A stretch of 64,000 bases of DNA from Mucilaginibacter sp. MD40 (lineage in GTDB: Bacteria > Bacteroidota > Bacteroidia > Sphingobacteriales > Sphingobacteriaceae): NCBI RefSeq assembly GCF_002288635.1, contig NZ_NRSW01000001.1, positions 119,086-183,085 of the forward strand. Reading direction: 5' to 3'. How positions within the stretch are numbered: the first letter of the stretch is position 1; every line of letters starts with the position of its first letter. A model generated the notes under the pieces. The model did no database searches. It saw only the letters and a program-made list of their open reading frames with translations, and was not told the origin of the DNA. A program made the translations under genes and the position numbers. This document shows, one piece after another, positions 9,486-19,077 of the stretch.

Positions 9486-11045
9486 ATGAAAAACGTTTTC
9501 TTATACCCGCTTTACCTGGTAACCTGGCTAATGCTATTTTGCCTGCCGCAATTTTCCAGCGCGTCCGACTTCCGGTTTCGTATTAAAAACGAAAATAAAA
9601 ATAAGGTCGCAGTTTTTTATCGCCTCAAGGGGCACTCGGGTAATCTGAAAGTAAAAGCCATCTTCAGCCTTAAACCAGGCGAGGACCGCGAAAAAGAGAT
9701 CGACATTAAAAAGGGAGATACCATTGCCTTTTACGGCCAGGATGCGGAAGACCAGCTTTCTGTATTAATTAAGAGGGATTATCAAACGCTTGAAACGCAT
9801 AAGAAAGAAATTAATGATATCCCCATTATTGTACCCGAAAAAATAAACAGCTCTTTTGAGTCTTTAGAGGGGCTGAGCATAAAGCTGGAACATAACAAGG
9901 TGTTGAATTTCCTATTGAAAATGGATTCCACTTCCATGAGCAGTTTATCAATGGTGGAGAAGAATTTTCAAAGCGTATACCCACTCGGAACATTCATTTT
10001 TGTTGATACTAAAACAAACCGGTTACTACTACCACCGCTGGAACCGTCTTTCTGGAATAATAGTGAAAACTATCTGACCATTCAGGATAGCCTTTCTGCA
10101 ATGGTCGATAAAGATAAAAGAGGGATGGCTAATACCCAGGTAGCCTTTTTTATTGCCAAAATGTTTGATTCACTCCGTGTAGACCACGCAGCACAATTAC
10201 AATTCAAGGCCAAATTATCGCTCGTCCGCTGGAAACCTACCGCTGAAGCAAACATCTACCAAATATTTAACGATAAATCCTTTGTAGATTTTTTGCAGAA
10301 TTGTTATGCGCAAATTGATAACCCGGATAAAGAATATCAGCGATACCGGCTCTATTTTCTATCATCATATGAACGCATTGATGACCTGGAGGTTTACGGA
10401 AGGCAATTTTACAACTTTGGGAATGAAACCGATCTTTCTTTTAGTACACCTTCAGAAATTGTAAATACTAATTTGGGCGTTATGTTCGCAAAAACAAAAA
10501 CGCTTAGCAATTACTATTCAGTACAGGGAGCCGTTTTGCGTACCAAGGCCTATGATTTTACCGCGTTACTCTTTAATGGCTTTCAAACAAACGTTAAAAG
10601 AAAAATAGTTACCGAGGACAAGGCACTGCAAACAAGTATCAGCAACGATATTGTAAGTGAATACAAAAGCCTTGTAGCCTACAACCCCGACCCTCAACAG
10701 CTAATGCTGCAAGCTGTTGATTCCAATACAGCGGCTCCTCCTCTATTGTCAATCCGTACAACTTTAGGAGATCTGTCCGCGTATTCACCTATGGCGGCAG
10801 ATACTTCCAAAACAGCTTCCTCTGCGCTAAACAATATTCGTATCAGCGCCTATAACAATAAGGCTAAAATCTTCAATTCGCATCTTAAAGAACTAAATCA
10901 CTTATTTAAAGAATTTGACCAGGTAACTGCCGACTTAGATAAGATCTCTATGGCATCGCCGGAAAAAAGCTTTTCAAGCTCTGTAAATACACCGGGCCTG
11001 TTAAGTGAGATAGAGATCAATAGCCAGATCATTAAGAAAGAATAG
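9486..11045 (+). CDS. Secreted protein of unknown function, end of T6SS locus
   Basis: 519 aa; I do not recognise a family. A signal peptide covers about residues 1-27 (cleavage likely after SSAS). The first 110 residues look beta-rich (RFRIKNENKNKVAVFYRLKG). The rest is mixed and ends in a helical stretch near AKIFNSHLKELNHLFKEF. It follows tssK by 75 nt on the same strand, so it may be an accessory or effector-related protein of the T6SS, but this rests on position alone. Confidence 0.5.
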   Translation: MKNVFLYPLYLVTWLMLFCLPQFSSASDFRFRIKNENKNKVAVFYRLKGHSGNLKVKAIFSLKPGEDREKEIDIKKGDTIAFYGQDAEDQLSVLIKRDYQTLETHKKEINDIPIIVPEKINSSFESLEGLSIKLEHNKVLNFLLKMDSTSMSSLSMVEKNFQSVYPLGTFIFVDTKTNRLLLPPLEPSFWNNSENYLTIQDSLSAMVDKDKRGMANTQVAFFIAKMFDSLRVDHAAQLQFKAKLSLVRWKPTAEANIYQIFNDKSFVDFLQNCYAQIDNPDKEYQRYRLYFLSSYERIDDLEVYGRQFYNFGNETDLSFSTPSEIVNTNLGVMFAKTKTLSNYYSVQGAVLRTKAYDFTALLFNGFQTNVKRKIVTEDKALQTSISNDIVSEYKSLVAYNPDPQQLMLQAVDSNTAAPPLLSIRTTLGDLSAYSPMAADTSKTASSALNNIRISAYNNKAKIFNSHLKELNHLFKEFDQVTADLDKISMASPEKSFSSSVNTPGLLSEIEINSQIIKKE

Positions 11046-11266
11046 ATCAGGTAATAATCCTTCTTTATGTAATTAGTGTGTGAAAGGGTTTAGTGATTAA
11101 TAATTACCGTAACTGCGCCTGCACACTGCATTGGGATCTAAGAACGATCACCTGAATACCATGTGCTTTAAACTATCACCTCCGGATACCAGTCAGCTGC
11201 ATTAAAACCGCTGTAATTACTTCCTACCAACTATATTTGTTCTATACTCATTAACGCTGTTATTTT
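11046..11266. other. Intergenic region before the sulfur transporter pair
   Basis: No gene is seen in these 221 bases. A perfect -7 type element TATATTTG stands at 11232-11239, about 28 nt before the pmpA-like ATG, but I see no clear -33 TTG at the right distance. Confidence 0.35.
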
Positions 11267-11821
11267 ATGCTTCAATTACTCAGGCAACCCTGGCCCTGGT
11301 ACACTTCGGGTACCGTTATAGCGGCTGTAATGGTTACCTTAATACTATTTGGTAAATCTTTTGGCTTTTCATCTAACCTGCGTACCATTTGCACCATGGT
11401 TGGCGCAGGGAAAAAAGTTGCTTTCTTTGATTTCAACTGGCGTTCGCAAAAATGGAACCTGTATTTTCTTGCAGGTGCTGTTATCGGCGGCTTTATAGCA
11501 GGTACATTCCTTAAAAACGGGCAACCGCTGCAATTATCTGCCGCTACCATCACAGATTTAAAAGCACTCGGCATCCGGTTTGACGGGCAGTTGGAACCCG
11601 GCCAATTATTTGGCCTGAAAGCATTAAACTTAAAAAACATACTGCTCATGCTTACAGGCGGCTTGCTTATTGGCTTCGGTACGCGTTATGCCGGAGGCTG
11701 CACTTCGGGCCATGCCATAAGCGGCTTATCAAACCTGCAGTTACCTTCGCTGGTGGCCGTGATCGGCTTCTTCGCTGGTGGCCTTATCATGACTCATTTA
11801 TTATTCCCCCTCATCTTCTGA
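11267..11821 (+). CDS. YeeE/YedE-type sulfur transporter, first half
   Basis: 184 aa with four or five membrane helices. The motif [17 protein letters not shown] near residue 143 carries the conserved Cys of the YeeE/YedE (PmpA) family, which moves thiosulfate or other sulfur compounds across the inner membrane. In this family the transporter is often split in two. The second half starts 1 nt after this stop, so the two should be translated together. The substrate cannot be told from the sequence. Confidence 0.83.
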   Translation: MLQLLRQPWPWYTSGTVIAAVMVTLILFGKSFGFSSNLRTICTMVGAGKKVAFFDFNWRSQKWNLYFLAGAVIGGFIAGTFLKNGQPLQLSAATITDLKALGIRFDGQLEPGQLFGLKALNLKNILLMLTGGLLIGFGTRYAGGCTSGHAISGLSNLQLPSLVAVIGFFAGGLIMTHLLFPLIF

Positions 11822-11822
11822 T

Positions 11823-12236
11823 ATGAAAGCACTAAGATTTATACTGGCGGGCATCGTCTTTGGTATCGTCATGATTAAGTCCGAAGCCGTGAGCTGGTAC
11901 CGCATACAGGAAATGTTCCGCTTCCAATCGTTCCATATGTATGGTATCATTGGCACCGCGGTCATACTGGGCATTATAGCAGTTTATATCATCAAAAAAC
12001 TAAAGCTACGTAACACCGAGGGCGAATTTATTAGCCTGCCGGACAAAGACAAGCAATGGACCAAGTACATACTTGGCGGGCTTATTTTCGGGTTAGGATG
12101 GGCACTTACCGGCGCGTGCCCCGGCCCCATGTTTGTTAGTATAGGTTATGGCTACGTGAGCATGATCATTGTTGTAGGAGGTGCCCTGCTTGGCACTTAT
12201 ATTTACGGTGTACTACGAAACAGATTACCTCACTAA
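11823..12236 (+). CDS. YeeE/YedE-type sulfur transporter, second half (DUF6691-like)
   Basis: 137 aa with four membrane helices. The family motif ALTGACPGPMFVSIG near residue 99 holds the second conserved Cys. Together with the preceding gene it gives the two cysteine motifs (GGCTSGH and TGACPGP) of a complete YeeE-type channel. The start overlaps the upstream stop region (TGATATG). No regulator or rhodanese gene is nearby. Confidence 0.8.
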   Translation: MKALRFILAGIVFGIVMIKSEAVSWYRIQEMFRFQSFHMYGIIGTAVILGIIAVYIIKKLKLRNTEGEFISLPDKDKQWTKYILGGLIFGLGWALTGACPGPMFVSIGYGYVSMIIVVGGALLGTYIYGVLRNRLPH

Positions 12237-12272
12237 CTTACTGTAGTTAAAGTACTTTCAGAAACCATACAG

Positions 12273-13657
12273 ATGAACAGAAGAGAGTTTACCCGGATAA
12301 CTTCACTGGCAGCATTGATATTACCGCGACAAAATGGTTGGGGTTTAATTAATGATATTAATCAGCTTAACCCGCTGCTGTAAAAAAGCAATGTATAGCC
12401 GCCTTTAAAAGGTTTGAGCAGGTATGGAACTTTAACGATTTCTGGAAAAGAGGTAACACCTTTGACGCCTGCCTGGTATTTGCCGACGCGCTGCATAAAA
12501 AATGGCCTGGCGATAAAGACGTAATGGCTGTTTTAGAAAGTATTGACGGCATGCTGGAAGAAAATTACCGCTACTTTAAATCGTTCGATGCCGGAAAAAT
12601 GTGGGCTGATGATTTTGGCTGGTGGGGTTTAATGGCCATTAATGCGCGTAAACATCTGTTGAGATCAGGAAACGAAGCACTGGCCGATAAATATACCAAA
12701 CTGAGTATAGAATTGTGCTGGCAGCAGGAAAAAGAACACGCATACGATTTCTCTGACACCGCTAAACCAGTACCGCATGGTTGCCGGAACGGCGATGCTG
12801 ACGGGCAGGACAAAGGCGTAAAAAACACGGTGACCAATGTACTGTTCTTCTTATTATCATGCCGTATTTACCGTTTGCTATCTATCGAAAAGCAAACCGG
12901 TAACGAACAATACCTGGAAATGGCTTACCGCCAATGGCTTTGGTTTGATAGCTGGTTTAAACTTACTGATTATGGTTACCTTCAACAATTAGGTAATGAT
13001 GCCTTTTTAGTGCAGGAAAGGCCTACCGCGTTTTTCGATGGGTCGGACTATAAAGATACCACCCACCCAACATGGGAAAAAGGCTGGGTGTGGACCGGCG
13101 ACCAGGGTATGTTAATGGCCGCGTTAACCGAACTGTTAACCATAAAAAATGATATTGCCGCATGGATAACGCGCACCCATTTTGATGCCGGGTTTAAATC
13201 GAATGTATTTGAAAATAGCATTAACCATTATCTCAAAAGCCTTGCGAAAGGTGTAAAGATGGGATTGACCGGCAATACGGATAACATTATCAGAGAAGCA
13301 CCCTTTAAAGCCAATTTCGGGCCGGAGTTTGGAAACGATTATTTAGCCGGTCGTGGTATATTAATGCGTTACCTGGGCCAGTTTGGTAATAACGCAGGAA
13401 ACGTTAATTTTAGCAAGAGTATTATAGCTACCGCTGCTGCTATCTGGCATACACGAGATGTTGTCACTAACCAGTTCTCACCGGAGTTTACCTCCATTGA
13501 AAGCGATGAATTGTATGCGCAGCAATACCGGAAATTAACCGGCTTAGGCGACCCTGCCATGGAGTGGCAGATACAGGCAATGAATGAACAGCAAAAATTT
13601 GGTGTATGCCAGTCCATCGGTTTGGATGCCTTTGGCGCCCTTATCAATCAATTATAA
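12273..13657 (+). pseudogene. Glycoside hydrolase family 76-like protein, frameshifted near the N-terminus
   Basis: The ATG opens a Tat-like signal (MNRREFTRITSLAALILP) that stops at a TAA at 12381. The rest of the protein continues in another frame from about 12371 (AAVKKQCIAAFKRFEQVWNF). One lost base near the GCTGCTGTAAAAAAG tract would explain this. The main part has the GH76 (alpha-1,6-mannanase) look: WADDFGWWGLMAIN with the catalytic-type DD pair and VWTGDQGML. Without the shift this would be a secreted mannan-degrading enzyme. It is either a young pseudogene or a sequencing error. An ATG at 12524 could start a truncated product without a signal peptide. Confidence 0.7.
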
Positions 13658-14124
13658 CCGCAATTTCTTTTTAAATTGGTGGCTAACCTGTGCAGCGAAT
13701 AGGAACGCGTTTTATTCTCAGGCGCGCTAAAGTGTGCAACAGCCATAGCGTTAGCTGGCCGGAATGCCTCGTTACAAAAGCTCAAAATAAACGTAGCTAC
13801 TCCCAGGGATATAAAAGTGGTTTGATAGCCCACTATTATGAACATAACACCACCTGTGAGAAGGGCGACTGCCTGCATATCATAAAAGCCTATCCTGTCG
13901 CTCAGCCAGCCACCAACGTAAGCGCCCACTATTGAGCCTGCACCGAACAAGGCCATGATGTAGCCTGCCTGTGCCACTGTGAAATGCAACTGGTTAATAC
14001 AGTATATGGTCATGAAAGGCACAACCATAGTACCGCTTCGGTTAATAAGCATTACAATACTGAGGTACCAATTGTAACGCGCAAGCCCGCTGTATGCTTT
14101 TTTATAAAGTTGGATTAAGGACAC
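13648..14124 (-). pseudogene. N-terminal fragment of an MFS transporter
   Basis: 158 codons. The first 140 or so are a good match to the start of a major facilitator: several helices and the loop GGWLSDRIG between helices 2 and 3. After RSYSLHRLATNL the sequence turns into an unrelated tail (KRNCGYN) and stops inside the end of the convergent GH76-like gene. Family members are about 400 aa, so more than half is missing. A C-terminal piece of a similar transporter lies about 14.4 kb away on the other strand (28533-28715). Confidence 0.72.
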
Positions 14125-14271
14125 GATTAAGGAATTTAGATTGACAAAGCAAATACCGTAGACCCTGCCTCAGCAATAAAATTATTATATTTAATTGATT
14201 ACAATGTTAATAAGGCTTGTTTACTTATTACATGAAATTGTATTCCTTTTTTAGTACTTAACCCAAGTGTC

Positions 14272-14982
14272 ATGAATGTTAACGAAATTATGGCCGAACT
14301 TAAGGCAAAGGGTAGCGAAAGTATAAAGAAAACACTGTTGAAACATGGTGTTAAAGAGCCCTTTTTTGGCGTTAAAATCGAATATCTCAAACCCATACAG
14401 AAAAAAGTTAAAAAGGATTATAAGCTTGCTAAAGACCTTTTTGCCACAGGTAATGCCGATGCTATGTATTTGGCAGGGTTAATAGCTGACGATGCTCAAA
14501 TGACCAAGGCAGACCTCCAAAACTGGGCTGAACTTGCTACATCAAATAATATAAGCGAGTATACCGTGCCCTGGGTAGCGGCAGGCAACCCACATGGCTT
14601 TGAACTGGCGCTGGAATGGATAGAAAGCCCGGTAGAGCATATAGCCGCCTGCGGATGGTCTGCTTTGAGCAATATTGTTACACTTTGGCCTGATAGTGAA
14701 CTGGATATGGAAACACTACAACATCTGTTGAAGCAAACTGCAGAAAATATCCGTTCAGGCGATGCCAGGGTGATTTACCAGATGAATAACTTTATTATTT
14801 CGGTAGGGTCTTACGTATATACACTGGCAAATGAAGCTATGGACATTGCTAACCAAGTAGGCATGATTAATATTGAAAAGAACGGTACGGCATGTAAAGT
14901 GCCGGTAGCTGCAAATTACATTCAAAAAATATGGGATAAGCACGGAGGTGTAGCGCCAAAGAAAAAGGATGTTAAATGTTAA
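14272..14982 (+). CDS. DNA alkylation repair protein (AlkD-like HEAT-repeat glycosylase family)
   Basis: 236 aa, the typical length. The protein is all-helical and carries the family patterns HGVKEPFFGVKIEYLKPIQKK near the start and MYLAGLIADDAQMT near residue 65. AlkD-type enzymes remove bulky or charged alkyl bases with a HEAT-repeat fold. It stands alone, with the broken MFS gene divergent upstream and aroC convergent downstream. Enzyme activity is not proven by the sequence, since parts of the family have other roles. Confidence 0.85.
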   Translation: MNVNEIMAELKAKGSESIKKTLLKHGVKEPFFGVKIEYLKPIQKKVKKDYKLAKDLFATGNADAMYLAGLIADDAQMTKADLQNWAELATSNNISEYTVPWVAAGNPHGFELALEWIESPVEHIAACGWSALSNIVTLWPDSELDMETLQHLLKQTAENIRSGDARVIYQMNNFIISVGSYVYTLANEAMDIANQVGMINIEKNGTACKVPVAANYIQKIWDKHGGVAPKKKDVKC

Positions 14983-15043
14983 CGCAAGTGTACCCGCTTA
15001 CATCAATATAATTATCCTTTGTGCTTTAAACAGCTTTCCTATC

Positions 15044-16135
15044 TTATAGTTTTGATGTCCTGTCTCTCAACAAATGGTCGGCTAAAACTAAAGCGGCCAT
15101 TGCTTCAACAATAGGCACCGCGCGTGGTACCACACAAGGGTCATGGCGCCCTTTGCCCGATATTTCTGCTGCATTGCCTTCGCCATCAATAGTTTGTTGG
15201 TTGTGCATAATGGTGGCCACAGGTTTAAAGGCAACTTTAAACTCGATAGGCATACCATTGCTGATACCGCCCTGTATACCACCGGAGAAGTTAGTACGGG
15301 TGGTTACTTTACCGCTTGCATCTTTCTGGAAAATATCGTTATGCTCAGATCCGCGCATTTCGCTGCCACTAAAACCCGAGCCGAACTCGAAGCCATGTAC
15401 GGCATTGATGCTCAGCATAGCTTTTCCTAAGTCGGCATGTAGTTTATCAAAAACCGGCTCGCCTAAACCTACCGGGCAGTTTTTAATGTAACAGCTTACT
15501 TTGCCGCCAACGGTATCACCATCTTTGCGCACACCGTCAATAAAAGCGATCATTTCTTCGGCGGTGGCTGGGTCTGCACAACGTACAATGTTTTGTTCGC
15601 GCTGGGCAATAAAGTCATCGGCGTTGTCAATAAAAACGTTCGGCGCATCAATTTTACCTACACTGCTTACATGTGCAACAATCTCTATGCCCTGTGTTTT
15701 GAGTAACAATTTAGCCAAAGCACCGGCAGCTACACGTGCTGCTGTTTCGCGGGCGGATGAGCGGCCCCCACCACGATGATCGCGGATGCCGTATTTAGTA
15801 GCATAAGTATAATCCGCATGCGACGGGCGGAAAACATCTACATTGTGGCTGTAATCCTTTGAGCGTTGGTCCTCATTCGGGATGATCATAGCGATAGGTG
15901 TGCCTGTGGTTTTACCCTCAAATGTGCCTGAAAGTATTTTAACGGTATCGCTTTCCTTACGTTGTGTAGTGATCTTGGACTGGCCTGGTTTTCGCTTATC
16001 CAGTTCGCTCTGTATGTAATCCAAGTCAACGTCAACGCCTGCAGGGCAGCCGTCAATAATGACGCCGATAGCCTCGCCATGTGATTCGCCGAATGTGGTT
16101 ATCCTGAATAATTGCCCAAATGAGTTGCCTGCCAT
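15044..16135 (-). CDS. aroC: Chorismate synthase
   Basis: 363 aa, full length. The family signatures are all present: [18 protein letters not shown] near residue 16, [20 protein letters not shown] near residue 120 and [19 protein letters not shown] near the end. It makes chorismate from 5-enolpyruvylshikimate-3-phosphate using reduced FMN. It is the last gene of the minus-strand aromatic cluster and is separated from aroA by a repeat-filled gap of about 180 nt, so it may have its own promoter or be read through. Confidence 0.97.
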   Translation of the reverse strand: MAGNSFGQLFRITTFGESHGEAIGVIIDGCPAGVDVDLDYIQSELDKRKPGQSKITTQRKESDTVKILSGTFEGKTTGTPIAMIIPNEDQRSKDYSHNVDVFRPSHADYTYATKYGIRDHRGGGRSSARETAARVAAGALAKLLLKTQGIEIVAHVSSVGKIDAPNVFIDNADDFIAQREQNIVRCADPATAEEMIAFIDGVRKDGDTVGGKVSCYIKNCPVGLGEPVFDKLHADLGKAMLSINAVHGFEFGSGFSGSEMRGSEHNDIFQKDASGKVTTRTNFSGGIQGGISNGMPIEFKVAFKPVATIMHNQQTIDGEGNAAEISGKGRHDPCVVPRAVPIVEAMAALVLADHLLRDRTSKL

Positions 16136-16201
16136 AATGTATTAATGTGCAAATGTGCGGATATGCAAATGTGCAGATTGTTTTTAATTGATTTCTTAAG
16201 T

Positions 16202-16305
16202 GTTATTGCGAGCGTTAGCGCGGCAATCTCATATGACAAGCATGCTCGACCTGCTTATGAGATTGCCACGTCGTCCCGATAGCCATCGGGACTTCTCGCA
16301 ACGAC
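16202..16305. repeat. Intergenic palindromic repeat element (MITE/REP-like)
   Basis: About 104 nt with imperfect inverted ends (GTTATTGCGAG ... CTCGCAACGAC) and a nested inverted repeat GGCAATCTCAT ... ATGAGATTGCC. Elements with these ends are common between genes in Sphingobacteriaceae (from memory). It is preceded at 16145-16178 by short direct repeats of GCAAATGTGC. No coding capacity. Confidence 0.65.
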
Positions 16306-16317
16306 ATAGTTTTTGTA

Positions 16318-17655
16318 CTATGATAACGGCTCTGATTTAAACCCAACTTTTTCCAGGTCTGTCCAGAAAGCCGGATAGGATTTGTTTACCACTTCGGCAT
16401 CTTCTACCTCCAACTCGGGTATCAGTATGGCCAGCGGTGCAAAGGCCATTGCCATACGGTGATCATCATACGTGCTGATGAACATGTGCTGTGGTAAGTT
16501 GCGTTCGCTGCAATCCAGTTTGTAAACCTGTCCTTTTTCTATCAGCTTAACACCCATTTTAGCCAGCTCGGTTTGCAAGGCCAATACCCGGTCGGTTTCC
16601 TTGATCTTTAAGGTTTCCAGGCCGGTAAATGTTGCCTCATGCCCCAAAGCTGCGCAAACCACAATAACGGTTTGGGCCAGATCAGGACATTCTTTCATAT
16701 CAAATATTTTACGGGCAATAGGTTTAGCCTCTTTAGTAAGATAAACGCCCCCACCCTTAAATACAGATGTGATGCCGAAGTTAGCCATGATCTCGGTGAT
16801 AACGCTATCGCCTTGCAGGCTGTAGGGCGTTAATCCCGGTAAAAAGAGTTCCGCCTCGTCACTTAGCGCCGCGATGGCATACCAGTAAGATGCCGCGCTC
16901 CAATCGGGCTCAACATAGAGGGTAGTTGGCGTAAAATCCTGTGGTTGTATGGTAATTACATTATCTGCCCAGCTATGCCTGATGCCGGTTTGGTTAAGCA
17001 TGGCCAGCGTCATTTCCACATAGGGTTTGGAGGTTAGCTCACCTTCAATATGCAGTTCGAGGCCTTGCGATAATTTAGGAGCTATCAGTAAAAGCGCGGT
17101 AATATACTGGCTGCTAATATCGCCCTTTATCGTTATCGCGTTTGTTTGCTGTTCAAACCCGCTATGGATATGGATAGGGGGATAACCCTCGTTATTCACA
17201 TAATCTATAGTGGCGCCCAGCTTGCGCATGGCATCAACCAATATGCCTATAGGCCGCTGCTGCATACGGGCAGAACCGGTTAGGGTAACATTTTTGTTAA
17301 GCAAAGGCAGGTATGCCGTAAGGAAACGCATGGCCGTACCGGCCGGGCCAACGTCCACCTGCCTGCCAGACTCAACTCCGGTAGTTAAAACGGGGCCACT
17401 TGTTGTTACCTTACCGTGTTCATCAATCTTACGCGTTTGAACAAATAGTTGCGGTGGTTCCATTTTCGTTGTATCAAGAATGGACTTGAGTGTAACCGCG
17501 TCAGCAGCGTCAGATATATTTTCAACTTTAACTTCACCATCGCTTAAGGCTTCCAGTATAAGGGCGCGGTTACACTCGCTTTTGGAGCCGGTGAGTTGTA
17601 TAGTCCCTTTAGCTGTATTGCCTTGCTTGGTAAGTATGATGTTATGTTTTGCCAT
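16318..17655 (-). CDS. aroA: 3-phosphoshikimate 1-carboxyvinyltransferase (EPSP synthase)
   Basis: 445 aa. Motifs of the family are GSKSECNRALILEAL near residue 23, VGPAGTAMRFLTAYLPL near residue 101 and YDDHRMAMAFAPLA near residue 397. It joins PEP to shikimate-3-phosphate, the step before chorismate synthase. It lies between DAHP synthase and aroC on the same strand, with repeat-containing gaps on both sides. Confidence 0.96.
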   Translation of the reverse strand: MAKHNIILTKQGNTAKGTIQLTGSKSECNRALILEALSDGEVKVENISDAADAVTLKSILDTTKMEPPQLFVQTRKIDEHGKVTTSGPVLTTGVESGRQVDVGPAGTAMRFLTAYLPLLNKNVTLTGSARMQQRPIGILVDAMRKLGATIDYVNNEGYPPIHIHSGFEQQTNAITIKGDISSQYITALLLIAPKLSQGLELHIEGELTSKPYVEMTLAMLNQTGIRHSWADNVITIQPQDFTPTTLYVEPDWSAASYWYAIAALSDEAELFLPGLTPYSLQGDSVITEIMANFGITSVFKGGGVYLTKEAKPIARKIFDMKECPDLAQTVIVVCAALGHEATFTGLETLKIKETDRVLALQTELAKMGVKLIEKGQVYKLDCSERNLPQHMFISTYDDHRMAMAFAPLAILIPELEVEDAEVVNKSYPAFWTDLEKVGFKSEPLS

Positions 17656-17663
17656 ATTAGCCT

Positions 17664-17790
17664 CACCTAAATCCTCTCCAAAGGAGAGGACTTTTCGTGT
17701 TTTTATTTAAGCTTCATCTTAATTCTCTTTGACTGAGAACCGTGTTTGTTATTTGCAACCCTTCTCTATGTGAGAAGGGCAGGGATGAGG
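17664..17790. repeat. Short intergenic palindromes between aroA and DAHP synthase
   Basis: Two hairpins: TCCTCTCC-AAA... pairing with GGAGAGGA at 17672-17689, and CCCTTCTC pairing with GAGAAGGG at 17759-17779. Each has a flanking CCTCACC or GATGAGG word. They look like dispersed intergenic repeats rather than a strong terminator, since no clear T-run follows on the minus strand. Confidence 0.45.
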
Positions 17791-17794
17791 CAGG

Positions 17795-18922
17795 TTACGC
17801 GTGCGTTAATTTTTCTTCTACCTGGCCAGCCTCCGCGTTCATGATCTCTGTTTGCTTGCGGATAGATTCGTTGTGCACCAGTTCCAGGAATTTCTCGGTA
17901 AACTCGGCACCTAATTTAAGCGCTTTTGCATAACCAATACGTTTGTGCAAAATTTCGTCCCAACGGTTAACCTGCAGAATGGTTAGGTTATTGTCTTTTT
18001 TATAATTACCTATTTTTTCAACTATCTGCATACGCTCGGCCAGTTTTTGTATCAGCAGGTCATCGATCTTGTCAATCTGGTTACGTAATTCGCCCAGTTT
18101 ATCATTGATTTCAGTATTGCGTGTTTCAGGTTTGCGTAAAGTTAAATTGTTGATGATATCAGTAAGCGCGGCAGGGGTTACCTGTTGCTTAGCATCGGTC
18201 CAGGCCACGGTAGGGTCAATGTGCGATTCGATCATCAGACCCTGCATATCCAGGTCAATCGCTTTTTGTGAAATGTAAGCGATAAGGTCGCGGTTACCGG
18301 TAATGTGGCTTGGGTCATTGATAATAGGCAGCTCAGGCACTAAAGTTTTTAAGCTGATGGCTACATCCCACATCGGTTCGTTACGGAAAGCCGATTTTTC
18401 GTAAGATGAGAAACCACGGTGAATGGCTGCTAATTTAGTGATGCCTGCATTGTTGATACGCTCCAACGCACCAACCCACAAAGAAAGATCGGGATTTACC
18501 GGGTTTTTAACCATTACAGGTACATCAACACCTTTAAGGGCATCTGCAATTTCCTGCACGGTGAAGGGGTTAGCAGTTGAACGTGCACCTACCCAAAGGA
18601 TATCTACGCCTGCTGCCAGGGCTTCTTCAACGTGTTTCGCGGTAGCTACCTCAACAGCGGTAGGTAAACCGGTTTCTTCTTTGGCTCGTTTTAACCACTC
18701 CAGGCCAATGCTGCCAATGCCTTCAAACTCACCCGGGCGGGTACGTGGTTTCCAGATACCTGCGCGCAGCGCGGTAACTTTGCCGGTTTTAGCTAATAAA
18801 TGCGCGGTGGCTACCAACTGGTCTTCAGTTTCGGCACTGCAAGGGCCTGCAATTAATAAAGGCTGCTTACCTTCTTTATTTATCCAGGTGTTTAGGGGCT
18901 GTATGTTTAAGTTCAGTTTCAT
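17795..18922 (-). CDS. Bifunctional DAHP synthase / chorismate mutase
   Basis: 375 aa. Residues about 1-255 are a type I-beta (KDO8PS-like) DAHP synthase: LLIAGPCSAETEDQLV, RAGIWKPRTRPGEFEG, WVGARSTANPFTVQ and INDPSHITGNRDLI. Residues about 270-360 are an AroQ-type chorismate mutase: LGELRNQIDKIDDLLIQKLA and VNRWDEILHKRIGYAK. It catalyses both the entry step of the shikimate pathway and the branch to prephenate. This fusion is usual in Bacteroidetes. It follows pheA on the same strand. Confidence 0.94.
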   Translation of the reverse strand: MKLNLNIQPLNTWINKEGKQPLLIAGPCSAETEDQLVATAHLLAKTGKVTALRAGIWKPRTRPGEFEGIGSIGLEWLKRAKEETGLPTAVEVATAKHVEEALAAGVDILWVGARSTANPFTVQEIADALKGVDVPVMVKNPVNPDLSLWVGALERINNAGITKLAAIHRGFSSYEKSAFRNEPMWDVAISLKTLVPELPIINDPSHITGNRDLIAYISQKAIDLDMQGLMIESHIDPTVAWTDAKQQVTPAALTDIINNLTLRKPETRNTEINDKLGELRNQIDKIDDLLIQKLAERMQIVEKIGNYKKDNNLTILQVNRWDEILHKRIGYAKALKLGAEFTEKFLELVHNESIRKQTEIMNAEAGQVEEKLTHA

Positions 18923-18935
18923 ATCGTTTTTTGTT

Positions 18936-19072
18936 AGTCCGGAAGTCCGATAAGAAGGGAAGTCCGGGGTGGTTTTTTAATTTCTTTAAATTTTTTCTTT
19001 CGGACTTTCCGAATCTTCGGACTTCCGGTGTGTTTCTCTTTCGGCCTCCCGGACTTTCCGGGCTTTCCGACT
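18936..19072. repeat. Cluster of AGTCCGGAAGTCCG-type intergenic repeats
   Basis: The gap between pheA and the DAHP synthase holds at least five copies of a GGAAGTCCG/CGGACTTCC word in both orientations, in places forming palindromes such as GTCCGGAAGTCCG and TCGGACTTCCGG. Runs of T lie between them. It is non-coding and resembles dispersed repeats of Sphingobacteriaceae. It could fold in the mRNA and affect expression of the downstream gene. Confidence 0.55.
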
Positions 19073-19077
19073 CATCA

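Noticed and set aside
11272..11649. Long minus-strand open frame opposite the sulfur transporter (and other long antisense frames in aroC, aroA and DAHP synthase)
   Set aside because: They lie wholly opposite well-recognised genes and show no family features.
18936..19072. CRISPR-like array from repeated GGAAGTCCG words
   Set aside because: The repeats are short, in both orientations and without regular spacers; no cas gene is present.
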